From JAPYTY01 sp036338435 (lineage in GTDB: Bacteria > Acidobacteriota > UBA6911 > RPQK01 > JADFOI01), in NCBI GenBank assembly GCA_036338435.1, contig JAYZCG010000038.1, positions 1 to 11,592 of the forward strand: a stretch of DNA of 11,592 nucleotides. Reading direction: 5' to 3'. Shown one piece after another: positions 1 through 7,315 of the stretch. Each line of letters starts with the position of its first letter. Position 1 is the first letter of the stretch. The translations under genes and the position numbers were made by a program. The notes below the pieces were generated by a model. The model was not told the DNA's origin and made no database searches. It saw only the letters and a list, made by a program, of their open reading frames with translations.

Positions 1-198
1 GGGGCCAATGATTGTTTCGTGGACGTTAGATCGAGTGCCGCGTAAGTTGCACCCTGTTAATGGCCAGTCCCCTAGTGAAGTACCGGCAGGAAGAATATTC
101 TGATTAATGAGAGGAGCGCCTCTTGGAGATCCTGTAGTTGAAAGTATTCCACCGGCTGTGGCAAAAGCTAGAAGCAATTTACGACGATTTAAAATCAA
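1..198 (-). CDS. Secreted PQQ-like beta-propeller protein, N-terminal part (partial)
   Basis: Reading the minus strand from 198 gives 66 uninterrupted codons that run off the window edge. The start would be a TTG at 198-196: the frame is open back to a TAA at 291-289, but it holds no ATG or GTG. A weak purine stretch (AGAGAGA) lies about 10 bases upstream. The N-terminus begins ILNRRKLLLAFATAGG, a twin-arginine-like signal (NRRKLLL) followed by a hydrophobic stretch. After about residue 43 comes GDWPLTGCNLRGTRSN, which resembles the opening blade of PQQ-binding-like propeller proteins (usual form xWPxxGxDxxxTRxS). From family knowledge these are quinoprotein dehydrogenases or BamB-like propellers, and nothing here separates the two. 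An ATG at 204-202 is followed at once by a stop in another frame, so a small sequencing indel near the start is also possible. The gene lies downstream of the receptor, beyond a terminator. Confidence 0.55.
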   Translation of the reverse strand, partial: MILNRRKLLLAFATAGGILSTTGSPRGAPLINQNILPAGTSLGDWPLTGCNLRGTRSNVHETIIGP

Positions 199-261
199 AA
201 CATCGATTCTCTCTGTGAGATTTGTGCAATGCCTTCTAACGGCACAAGATGGATATCTGAG

Positions 262-306
262 GGAAGATAAGAACGGATGGCATTCCGGTTAGGAAATGCC
301 ATCCGT
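262..306 (-). terminator. Rho-independent terminator after the TonB-dependent receptor gene
   Basis: A perfect 12-bp inverted repeat, ACGGATGGCATT (273-284) and AATGCCATCCGT (295-306), encloses a 10-base loop. Read on the minus strand the stem is followed by TCTTATCTTCC, a pyrimidine- and T-rich tail, as expected for transcription arriving from the receptor gene whose stop is 20 bp upstream. On the plus strand the stem is followed by mixed sequence, so it should act mainly on the minus strand. It separates the receptor from the PQQ-like gene, which must then have its own promoter or depend on read-through. Confidence 0.8.
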
Positions 307-325
307 GATCATCCAGATTAGATAT

Positions 326-3300
326 CTAGAATTCAAGTCGGAGACCAAGCTGGATCTGGCGCTCGGTCATGGTCGTGCTGTCTATTCGGCCACCGCTGCT
401 GCGATCAACTCTCGTATTTGGCCGGCTGAAGTTAGCACGGTTTAAGAGGTTGAAGAATTCAACTTTAAATTGGACCTTTGCGCTCTCTCCTACCTGCATA
501 TTTTTGGTGATTGAGGCGTCTAAATTAGCCAGACCTGGTGCGATCAAAGTGTTGCGTCCCATGGTCCCCAAGGTATTGCTTGGGGGCGCGCAGAAGGCAG
601 CACCGCTGGATGCACAGCCTGAAGAACTACGTGAATAGGAACTATTGAAATACTTATCAGGGCCGCCCAGGACTGGACTGTTGCTTCCTGCGGGACCCAA
701 ATCGGGAGGCATGGATCGGCCGTTATAGCCCAGGCCGCGGATGCCTCTCGGAGTTCCTATGGTAATCATATGAGGTGGCCCATCGGCCATTCTCAGGATT
801 CCGCCTAGTTGCCAACCTCCCAAAATGGCACCGGCCGCTCCATCCAGATCACTTCCAAGTGGAAGCTGCCAGACCCAACTGGCTGTAAGGGTATTAGCTA
901 CGTGGAAGGCGGCTAGACTTCTGAGTAGGTGGGGTTCAGGATAATAGGCAACTCCACCGTTGTTATTGCCGTAGAGGCCATTGACTTGAGCAGACTCAGA
1001 GACAGCTTTTGAGAAGGTGTAAGAAACCTGAACCTGGAAGCCGTCAGCAAAGCGTCGTTTCAAACTTAGTTCTAGGCCGTGGTAAAAGGAGTTAGCTGCA
1101 GACTCCTGGCTTAGTAGACATAGACCTCCGAACATCTTGGAGGTGTTGGGCCGCTCCGCATCTTTTGCAAACACCAGACGACCATTAACGTTGTCTGCTT
1201 TAGCGGTATTGACACAGGTTTGGTGCATCAGGTTGATGCCTCGTGAACCAGTGTATCCAATAGTTGCTGCCATGCCTGGCAGAATTTCCTGTTGGATATT
1301 TAGATTCCATTGGTACATATGGGGATTGTGCATATAGTCATAGGCAAACGGCTGCATATCATCAGCCCCAATACCCTCATTCACTACCTTATCGTAGATG
1401 CCAAAAAATGGGATTGTGCCCCTTTGAATATTGGTCTCCTTCATGAAGGGGGTGCTGCGAAAGATAGCCCGCCGGAAAACATCGGGTTGAATGTGATTGA
1501 AGAAGAGTCCAGCGCCTAGGCGAACAGCGGTCTTTCCGTTTCCAAAGGGATCCCAGGCAATGCCAATTCTAGGCATGAAGCTTAAAGCGGATGGGTTCTG
1601 AAACCAATCATCTCCGTTAGTTCCTAGGACAGTAACCGTGCTGTCGTTGAGAGGATCTTTCAAATTAGAGATTTTCCCATCTCTTTCAGTGGGCGTGGTG
1701 TAGAACTCATGACGCAGGCCTAAATTCAATGTGAGCTTGGGAGTAACCTGCCAATCATCTTGAATATACCAGCCAATGATATTAATGCTCAGCGTTCGTT
1801 CAAAGTCGATGCCCGGGGCAATACCTCCGCGAAATCGGGTTGGCTTTGCTTTCATAAACCCTTCCGGGCTGGCAAATTGAAACCAGCCAGCAGGGCGCGA
1901 TGGGTTTGCACCACCCGTTTGGATGTTCCACCAGCTGAAGCCGACCTTTATTGAGTGAGCTCCGTGGCTAAGAATAAGATCGTTCATATAGTTGTAGTTG
2001 TCAGTTTGTGACAAGAACCATCCAGCTCCGTCAGATTGGGCTCCAATCCCGACCCTGGAAAGGCCCGAGATGTTGATTAAGCCCTGAACTGGAGGTGCCC
2101 CCAGGGGCTTTTGCCAAGCGCTGTCGGGAACAAAGCGGAGGCTGGCATCGCAAGCACAGTGCTCAAAAGCTTCCTGTGAGCCTGCACGATGGCCAAATCC
2201 AAAACGAAAGGTGTTCAGGACAGTCGGTGAAAAAATATGCTTGTGTTCCAATGTCAGAAATCGATTTTTAACTCCATCGATCGCGGACCAGTTTTTGGTC
2301 AGCGTGTATCGAGATTGCTCTGAGTCCTGATAAGTGAACCGTCCGAAGATGGAATCAGATTCGGAGAAATTGTGGTCGGCCCGGATTTGAAAATAACTTT
2401 CGTCAATAGGTTGAGCGATGTTGATGCCCTCGCGGGAGGTTCCGTCTCCCAGGTCCACTGCATTAGCTCCTGGCAGTGGCCACAGGGACCAATACGGTAG
2501 GGTTCTTGGGTCTAGACCACTAACCAACTCCAGTGTTCCACCCGGTCCAGTGGGCAACATGCCTTTTCTTGTTGCTGCGTTTGGAAGCTGCCGGGTTTGG
2601 GAGGTGCTTTTGCGTTCTTTGAGGGCTTCGTAGTTAAAGAAGAAGAAGGATCTATCTTTAACGATAGGGCCTCCGATGGAGGCGCCGTATTGATTTCGAA
2701 TCAGTGGAGGCTTCTCTAAGTTGTCTCGGTTTGTGAAGAAGTTAGCAGCATCTAGAACATCATTGCGATGAAAATCATAGACGGATCCGTGAAAGGTGTT
2801 AGTTCCAGCCTTACTAACTACGTTGATGACTCCTCCCGAAGCTCCTCCATATTGAGCGCTGTAGGAGTTCCTTTCCACTTTAAATTCCTGGATTCCTTCC
2901 GCTCCTAAAAAGTTTCCTGAAACACCGGATGGAACGCCTTGGTCAGTACTTTTTGTAGCTGTTCCATCTAACAAAACTGCTGAATCTTGAGGACGAGCTC
3001 CGGCAATGCTGACTCTCTGACTAAATCCAGAATTACCTCCGGTGCTGCCTGTTGTGACGAGAGCGGTACCAGCTTGGAGGGTTAGCAGGTCGGTGAGATC
3101 ACGTCCGTTAAGGGGTAATTCCATAACTGATTGTCGATCCACGATCGCTCCCAGAGAGCCCGTGGTGGTTTCGACCAGCGGGGCTTCGCCTGTTACCGTC
3201 ACTCGTTCGCTGATCTCTCCCACGCTTAGGGTCAGATCGACTACCGCACGTCGCCCGACTGTGATTTCTATACCATCTCGGATGACAGTCTGAAATCCGG

Positions 3301-3550
3301 GTAGACTGCCCTCAACTGCGTAGTAACCCAGGCTTAAAGCGGAGACCTGGTAGCGACCCTCTTCATCACTAACAACAGTTCTGGCAATGCCAGTTTCTAC
3401 GTGGGTTACGGTGACTTCAACACCGGGTAGCACAGCTCCAGTTGTGTCTTGGACACTTCCCAGAACTTCCCCAGTATTTTGAGCCCAAGCCGAGGAAAAA
3501 CCAAAAAATATTACTAGTAGAACGGATAGTACAGAACGCCAGATAAACAT
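326..3550 (-). CDS. TonB-dependent receptor, Oar-like, with carboxypeptidase-regulatory-like domain
   Basis: This outer-membrane active transporter should bring an unknown large or scarce ligand into the periplasm with energy from TonB. I start it at the ATG at 3550 (1074 residues) rather than at the upstream in-frame ATG at 3658. An AAGGAGG Shine-Dalgarno sits 6 bases before 3550, and that start gives a clean signal peptide, MFIWRSVLSVLLVIFFGFSS, ending at AWA-Q (residue 23). The domains in order are a carboxypeptidase-regulatory-like beta-sandwich (about 26-108, with GSVQDTTGAVLPGVEVTV), a plug (about 120-245, with VTVTGEAP, LPLNGRDL and GGVINVVSKAGTN) and a barrel (about 250-1074) ending in the aromatic LRLEF typical of outer-membrane barrels. 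Several paired cysteines in the barrel (for example CAC, and C...C near the end) may form loop disulfides. No sugar-utilisation or siderophore gene adjoins it, so the ligand cannot be inferred. Confidence 0.93.
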   Translation of the reverse strand: MFIWRSVLSVLLVIFFGFSSAWAQNTGEVLGSVQDTTGAVLPGVEVTVTHVETGIARTVVSDEEGRYQVSALSLGYYAVEGSLPGFQTVIRDGIEITVGRRAVVDLTLSVGEISERVTVTGEAPLVETTTGSLGAIVDRQSVMELPLNGRDLTDLLTLQAGTALVTTGSTGGNSGFSQRVSIAGARPQDSAVLLDGTATKSTDQGVPSGVSGNFLGAEGIQEFKVERNSYSAQYGGASGGVINVVSKAGTNTFHGSVYDFHRNDVLDAANFFTNRDNLEKPPLIRNQYGASIGGPIVKDRSFFFFNYEALKERKSTSQTRQLPNAATRKGMLPTGPGGTLELVSGLDPRTLPYWSLWPLPGANAVDLGDGTSREGINIAQPIDESYFQIRADHNFSESDSIFGRFTYQDSEQSRYTLTKNWSAIDGVKNRFLTLEHKHIFSPTVLNTFRFGFGHRAGSQEAFEHCACDASLRFVPDSAWQKPLGAPPVQGLINISGLSRVGIGAQSDGAGWFLSQTDNYNYMNDLILSHGAHSIKVGFSWWNIQTGGANPSRPAGWFQFASPEGFMKAKPTRFRGGIAPGIDFERTLSINIIGWYIQDDWQVTPKLTLNLGLRHEFYTTPTERDGKISNLKDPLNDSTVTVLGTNGDDWFQNPSALSFMPRIGIAWDPFGNGKTAVRLGAGLFFNHIQPDVFRRAIFRSTPFMKETNIQRGTIPFFGIYDKVVNEGIGADDMQPFAYDYMHNPHMYQWNLNIQQEILPGMAATIGYTGSRGINLMHQTCVNTAKADNVNGRLVFAKDAERPNTSKMFGGLCLLSQESAANSFYHGLELSLKRRFADGFQVQVSYTFSKAVSESAQVNGLYGNNNGGVAYYPEPHLLRSLAAFHVANTLTASWVWQLPLGSDLDGAAGAILGGWQLGGILRMADGPPHMITIGTPRGIRGLGYNGRSMPPDLGPAGSNSPVLGGPDKYFNSSYSRSSSGCASSGAAFCAPPSNTLGTMGRNTLIAPGLANLDASITKNMQVGESAKVQFKVEFFNLLNRANFSRPNTRVDRSSGGRIDSTTMTERQIQLGLRLEF

Positions 3551-3911
3551 AGCTGTCCTCCTTAGAAGGTATTTGGAACTAATCTTTTTGTCGTCATCTT
3601 TTACTATGGCCAGAGCCGGAACGATCGTGCCGCATTTGTACAAAGGCAAGAGGTGCAAGTGGCATATGTAACAACGATAATTCAGAGATCATATGATCAG
3701 CCTATGACTTTCTTCGTTAGAGTCCTAGGCCAGCACCTCAATCTGTTGCGAGCTCTGGAACGAAGCTACTAGAAAGTGGAAAGGGAGTCAAGGTATTTTA
3801 AGATGATTTAACGAGGTGGTGTTAGGTTCAACAAAGCAGCTTTCTCAAAGTAGTTTTTTGGGCAAGTGAGTTGTTTGATGGATTATATGGTCAAGGTTAA
3901 AATCGGGAAAA
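3551..3911. other. Divergent intergenic region between receptor and methyltransferase genes
   Basis: This 361-bp stretch holds no convincing gene. It must carry the promoters of both flanking genes, but I see no strong sigma-70 pair for either. Near the methyltransferase there is only a poor TTGGGC (3858-3863) with TTATAT (3883-3888) at 19-base spacing. The receptor side contains several short perfect palindromes: GATCATATGATC (3687-3698), TTTGTACAAA (3635-3644) and ACGATCGT (3621-3628). These could be operator half-sites or chance. The receptor's Shine-Dalgarno AAGGAGG occupies 3557-3563 on the minus strand. Confidence 0.5.
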
Positions 3912-4766
3912 ATGGATTATAGAAAAATTAATTTTGATGCGGCACTGAACATGGGTCCAGAAGCGTACAACCGATCTGTGGGTAGGTGGTGGTTAAAGCA
4001 GAGTAGCAATGCAGTACATGCCTATGCTTATCGGAAGATCGCGCAGCACATCAATGGCTTTGTTTCATTGAATCCCAAGAGGATCGTTGATTATGCATGT
4101 GGCGCTGGGCATATGTTGTGGCGATTGTACTGGCTCTATCCAGAGTCACGCCTTCTGGGAATAGATGGCTCTGCTCTCCTTTTAAAGCGTGCTAGACAAC
4201 GCTTACAGATACTAGGCAAAGATTGGAAAATGAGGACGGATCTGGTTGAGACGTATTTGCCAAATTTTTCTTTGCCTACTGGGCTGGCCGATCTTTGCTT
4301 ATTTGTTTTTCCTAACATCATTCCTAATGGACGAGAAGAAAATAAAACGGAACACAATTTTCCGGACAGTGATCTGGCAGTTGCTAAGTATCTGTCTGAG
4401 GCCCGAGAGTCAAACCCGGATGAAGAAACTGTGCGGGATGATCCCGAAACGGTCTATGATTTTTTGCTCAACGACAATATTGTTGCGCGCAATTTACGAG
4501 GTCTACTGCGGAAAGGCGGAGTTTGTCTTCGTGCAGATTATTCCAATGCTCCTCGAGATGAGTTGACACAACTTGTTAGAGAGCGCCTTGCCTTCGAAGA
4601 AGGATCCTTGGCAGTGTCTGTTAATGGTTATCGGGCAAAGCAACTTTTTAAAGTGGTTAGCTGCAACTACTATCGATCTCGTGTCCTAGAAGATGTTTAC
4701 CATCAGACTAAGAATGCAGATGACAAAAGAGGCGGTTATTTCATAACGACGTTGAAGGCCGTTTAG
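3912..4766 (+). CDS. Class I SAM-dependent methyltransferase, substrate unknown
   Basis: This 284-residue protein is predicted to be a cytoplasmic methyl transferase with a Rossmann-type fold. Motif I is visible as VDYACGAGHML (residues 59-69; form D-x-x-C-G-x-G), binding S-adenosylmethionine. An acidic residue after strand 2 lies in LLGIDGS (81-87), and a motif IV-like stretch is LADLCLFVFPNII (125-137). A late strand, KGGVCLRADY (201-210), follows the usual helix. There is no signal peptide or membrane segment. The insert rich in charged residues between about 139 and 182 is not part of the minimal fold and could form the substrate lid. The start ATG has only a weak upstream GGGAAAA. An upstream ATG at 3878 is out of frame. 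The next gene begins about 200 bp away on the same strand and looks unrelated, so the context gives no substrate. Confidence 0.8.
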   Translation: MDYRKINFDAALNMGPEAYNRSVGRWWLKQSSNAVHAYAYRKIAQHINGFVSLNPKRIVDYACGAGHMLWRLYWLYPESRLLGIDGSALLLKRARQRLQILGKDWKMRTDLVETYLPNFSLPTGLADLCLFVFPNIIPNGREENKTEHNFPDSDLAVAKYLSEARESNPDEETVRDDPETVYDFLLNDNIVARNLRGLLRKGGVCLRADYSNAPRDELTQLVRERLAFEEGSLAVSVNGYRAKQLFKVVSCNYYRSRVLEDVYHQTKNADDKRGGYFITTLKAV

Positions 4767-4926
4767 AGCTGAAGCAACGATGGAAGAGTTGTGATTGTTG
4801 TTGTGAACGTAAGGTTGTGGTTGCGATGACTACGCATTCTGATTGTAATTTTAACCCAGCTTGTCTACGGTTTATGCCTTTTAATCCCAACGTTAAATAA
4901 CCAGGTTCAATGGTTAGACTTCTGCC

Positions 4927-4953
4927 TTGTTGTGGCTTTGCGGAGCACAACAA
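4927..4953 (+). other. Inverted repeat just upstream of the DsbA-like gene
   Basis: TTGTTGTG (4927-4934) and CACAACAA (4946-4953) form a perfect 8-bp stem with an 11-base loop, 17 bp before the ATG of the DsbA-like gene. No T-run follows on either strand, so it is not a textbook intrinsic terminator. It could be an operator, a hairpin in the leader or a weak terminator for the methyltransferase. The rest of the 4767-4970 gap shows nothing else I can support. Confidence 0.3.
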
Positions 4954-4970
4954 CGTATGATTGAAGTGTG

Positions 4971-6032
4971 ATGCGTAGAAAATATACCGTCTTTGCGTTG
5001 TGCCTATGTGCCTTATGTTTAGAGCAGGGGAGCAGTCTATTTGCTCAACAAGAGGGAGCTTCGGAGATAATTGCAAACATACGGGACAAGGGGATTAGTC
5101 TCGCTGAATTGGAAGCTGCTGTTGAAAAGGAATTGCATCAGTTAGAAATGGACTCGCTTGCATTTGAGGCAGTTCAGAAGCAAAAGAAATACGATGTTTT
5201 GGAGAAACAGCTGAGGGCGATGATGTCGGCAGAGCTATTCAAACTCGAAGCAGCTGAGCGAGCGATATCTCGTGATGATCTTTTAGAACAGGAAGTATAC
5301 AGCAAGATGCAGTCTGTCACGGAGCAGGATGTGGAGAGTTTTTATGCAACAAATAGGAGTCGTATACGAGAGCCTAAGGTTCAAGTGCTCCCCATGATTC
5401 GACGGCATTTAACGGAAACGAAGATGAATGATGCTCAGCAGAGCTTTGTTGATAGATTGAAGGAAAAGTATCAGGTCTATGATGCTTTTGGGCCTTTTCG
5501 CTTGGACATTGCCACCGAAGGACATCCTTTTTTGGGTCCTGTTGATGCGCCTGTAACTGTCGTCGAATTTTCTGATTTTGAATGCCCTTACTGCCTTGCC
5601 ATGTTTGGTAGCTTAAAAACTCTTCGGCAGAAATATGGCGAGAAAATCCGTTTTGTTTTTCGGCAGTTTCCTTTGAACAGAATCCATCCGCGCGCTCAAA
5701 AAGCTGCAGAAGCCTCGTTGTGTGCTGCCGATCAAGGGAAGTTTTGGGAATTGCACGATGCGATGTTTGAAGATCAGGACGGTCTGAAAGTGCCAGACTT
5801 GGAAAGCAAGGCCGAATTTGCGGGAATGGATATGGAAGAGTTCAAGGCCTGCTTGAATGACGCGCGCTACAGTGAACATGTCAAGCAAGATATAGTAGAT
5901 GGGACGGCAGCAGGCGTGCTTGGAACACCCGCTCTTTTCATTAATGGCCGCCCTTTGCTGGGGAGTGTTCCATATGAGGAAATCACCAAGCTGGTTGATG
6001 AGGAGTTAAGGCCTGATGGCCGAGGCAAGTGA
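4971..6032 (+). CDS. Secreted DsbA-like thiol oxidoreductase with SurA-like N-terminal helical domain
   Basis: A periplasmic thiol-disulfide oxidoreductase or isomerase. The ATG at 4971 is preferred over the adjacent in-frame GTG at 4968; only a weak GAAG precedes them. Numbered from the GTG, residues 1-26 are a signal peptide ending LFA-QQ; cysteines at 12, 14 and 17 lie in its hydrophobic core. Residues about 31-165 are helical and charged and resemble a SurA/PpiC N-terminal region (ISLAELEAAVEKE, then VTEQDVESFYATNRSRI). They reach DsbA without a parvulin isomerase domain in between. Residues about 180-348 are the DsbA/Thioredoxin_4 fold: DAPVTVVEFSDFECPYC carries the CPYC active site (206-209), and GTPALFING holds the cis-proline (Pro321). 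Two further cysteines (252 and 295) could form a structural disulfide. CPYC differs from the CPHC of E. coli DsbA. Likely substrates are exported cysteine-containing proteins such as the receptor; this is inference from context only. Confidence 0.87.
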   Translation: MRRKYTVFALCLCALCLEQGSSLFAQQEGASEIIANIRDKGISLAELEAAVEKELHQLEMDSLAFEAVQKQKKYDVLEKQLRAMMSAELFKLEAAERAISRDDLLEQEVYSKMQSVTEQDVESFYATNRSRIREPKVQVLPMIRRHLTETKMNDAQQSFVDRLKEKYQVYDAFGPFRLDIATEGHPFLGPVDAPVTVVEFSDFECPYCLAMFGSLKTLRQKYGEKIRFVFRQFPLNRIHPRAQKAAEASLCAADQGKFWELHDAMFEDQDGLKVPDLESKAEFAGMDMEEFKACLNDARYSEHVKQDIVDGTAAGVLGTPALFINGRPLLGSVPYEEITKLVDEELRPDGRGK

Positions 6033-6064
6033 GGACAAAGGGTTTTAGTCAAGGGTTCTTATTT

Positions 6065-7168
6065 CTAATATTCATTAAAAATACGCTGAATTTCATTGCG
6101 ATCGGCAGTTTTGGTCAGCGCCAATTGCAGTAATATTCTGGCTTTGTGAGCAACCAGATTGTCACCTTCTACAAAGAGATTGTGTGGAGTGACGGCCACG
6201 CGGTTATTAATGCCACCACGGGCGGCCAGAACAATGACAATCCCTTTGTTGGCAAGTTCTTCTAGAATGGGTCTTTGATCTTTATAGGGGATCCCTCCGT
6301 TGGTGAAGCCGTTGATCACAATACCTTGAACACCTAAATTAGCTGCTGCTCGGATTAGTTGTGGGTCCGCGTCAAAGTAGGATGAAATCACCACTACTTT
6401 GGGGAGGGTAGTGATGTCTTTGATGTCAAACTCTGAGCGTATTGTGTGCCGTCGGGTAGGTGCACGGTAAAAAGTTACTCGATCTCTCTCAATGATACCC
6501 AAAATGCCAAGAACGCCAGATACAAAACCGCCGGGACGAACGCTTGTTTTAAGAACTTCACGACCTGAATTAATAGTTTGATTAGTGACTACGAGGACTC
6601 CTTTTCCTGTTGCATCTGGTGAAAGCACGACTGACACAGCATCAATGAAATTTTTATTCCCATCATTGCCCAGGGTTTTATGCAACCGTTGTGAGTTAAC
6701 GACCACAATGGGTTTGTTGCTTCTGACTAGGAGGTGAAGGAAATAAGCTGTCTCTTCTGTTGAAAAGGTGCCTTGAGTAACGATGACACCTTTGGTTCGG
6801 GGATCAGTGAGGGCCTTGTTGGCGGCGCGAGCAATGGCCAGGAATTCATAAGAAGAGAAATCCTGGCTACCTATTCGCATTAGATCTGTAATATCAAATT
6901 TAACATTATCAAGAACCTTGCGGGTTTCTGGAAAGCTATTTCTGATGTCAGCAATCACTCGCTCGATGGAAACACGGCCCTGGCGAGTATTTGCGATTGT
7001 CCCGCCTGTAGAAATTATTTTGATCACTGGGAAATCCTGGATTTGTCCAAAGGCCAGAGGTGAGAGTAATCCCAACAATAAAGCCACAACAAAAATGGTG
7101 GCACCAAAATGTCCTAAGGTCTGTTGGCCTGATCTCTTCACTAGCTCTCTTAAAGATAAATAACCCAT
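6065..7168 (-). CDS. Secreted type II L-asparaginase-fold protein with altered active site
   Basis: The 367 residues span the asparaginase/glutaminase fold, which normally hydrolyses asparagine to aspartate and ammonia in the periplasm. Homology runs to the C-terminal KARILLQLALTKT and QRIFNEY, close to E. coli AnsB. A hydrophobic segment (about 22-40) followed by AFG-Q is the export signal. The first nucleophile motif STGGTIA (53-59, Thr57 equal to AnsB Thr12), GSQD (100-103) and the Lys of REVLKT (Lys207 equal to Lys162) are present. The second motif, normally HGTDT, reads QGTFS (132-136): Thr134 is kept but the catalytic Asp90 becomes Phe135. The flexible loop with AnsB Tyr25 is shortened and has no Tyr, and GAMRP is replaced by NSQRL. 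Asparagine may not be the substrate, or the protein may not be an enzyme. A GTG at 7141, with AAGAGAG upstream, would give a more normal signal peptide and is a credible alternative start. Confidence 0.85.
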   Translation of the reverse strand: MGYLSLRELVKRSGQQTLGHFGATIFVVALLLGLLSPLAFGQIQDFPVIKIISTGGTIANTRQGRVSIERVIADIRNSFPETRKVLDNVKFDITDLMRIGSQDFSSYEFLAIARAANKALTDPRTKGVIVTQGTFSTEETAYFLHLLVRSNKPIVVVNSQRLHKTLGNDGNKNFIDAVSVVLSPDATGKGVLVVTNQTINSGREVLKTSVRPGGFVSGVLGILGIIERDRVTFYRAPTRRHTIRSEFDIKDITTLPKVVVISSYFDADPQLIRAAANLGVQGIVINGFTNGGIPYKDQRPILEELANKGIVIVLAARGGINNRVAVTPHNLFVEGDNLVAHKARILLQLALTKTADRNEIQRIFNEY

Positions 7169-7211
7169 TAGGTGGAATTATCGCCTGTTCAGTGAAAAGA
7201 GGCCAGATAAG

Positions 7212-7241
7212 ATTATATTTATGCTGAAGGAAGAGCTGCAA
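7212..7241 (-). promoter_or_regulatory. Sigma-70-type promoter for the asparaginase-fold gene
   Basis: On the minus strand a perfect TATAAT (7217-7212) lies 18 bases after TTGCAG (7241-7236), which matches the -35 consensus at three of six positions. Transcription would begin near 7205, about 37 bases before the ATG at 7168. It is the best promoter match in the divergent gap between this gene and the ankyrin gene. Confidence 0.5.
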
Positions 7242-7247
7242 GTAGAG

Positions 7248-7277
7248 TTCGTTTGGCTAGGATGTCTGATGTAGAAT
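7248..7277 (+). promoter_or_regulatory. Possible promoter for the ankyrin lipoprotein gene
   Basis: TTCGTT (7248-7253) and TAGAAT (7272-7277) are separated by 18 bases and lie 38 bp before the ATG at 7316. The -10 matches five of six consensus positions, but the -35 is poor. It sits back to back with the minus-strand promoter, their -35 boxes being only 6 bp apart, so the two divergent genes may be controlled together. Confidence 0.3.
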
Positions 7278-7315
7278 GAGGTGTAGTTGATTTTTCCGTT
7301 TAAAAGGGGGCCCCT

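Noticed and set aside
3551..3658. 36-residue N-terminal extension of the receptor from an upstream ATG
   Set aside because: The internal ATG at 3550 has a perfect Shine-Dalgarno and begins a typical signal peptide; the extension would bury it.
4741..5076. Open frame of 111 codons on the minus strand
   Set aside because: It overlaps the ends of the methyltransferase and DsbA-like genes antisense, has no recognisable domain and no good ribosome site.
6033..6064. Terminator between the convergent DsbA-like and asparaginase-fold genes
   Set aside because: Only 32 bp with no stem of useful length; the repeated AAGGGTT is direct, not inverted.
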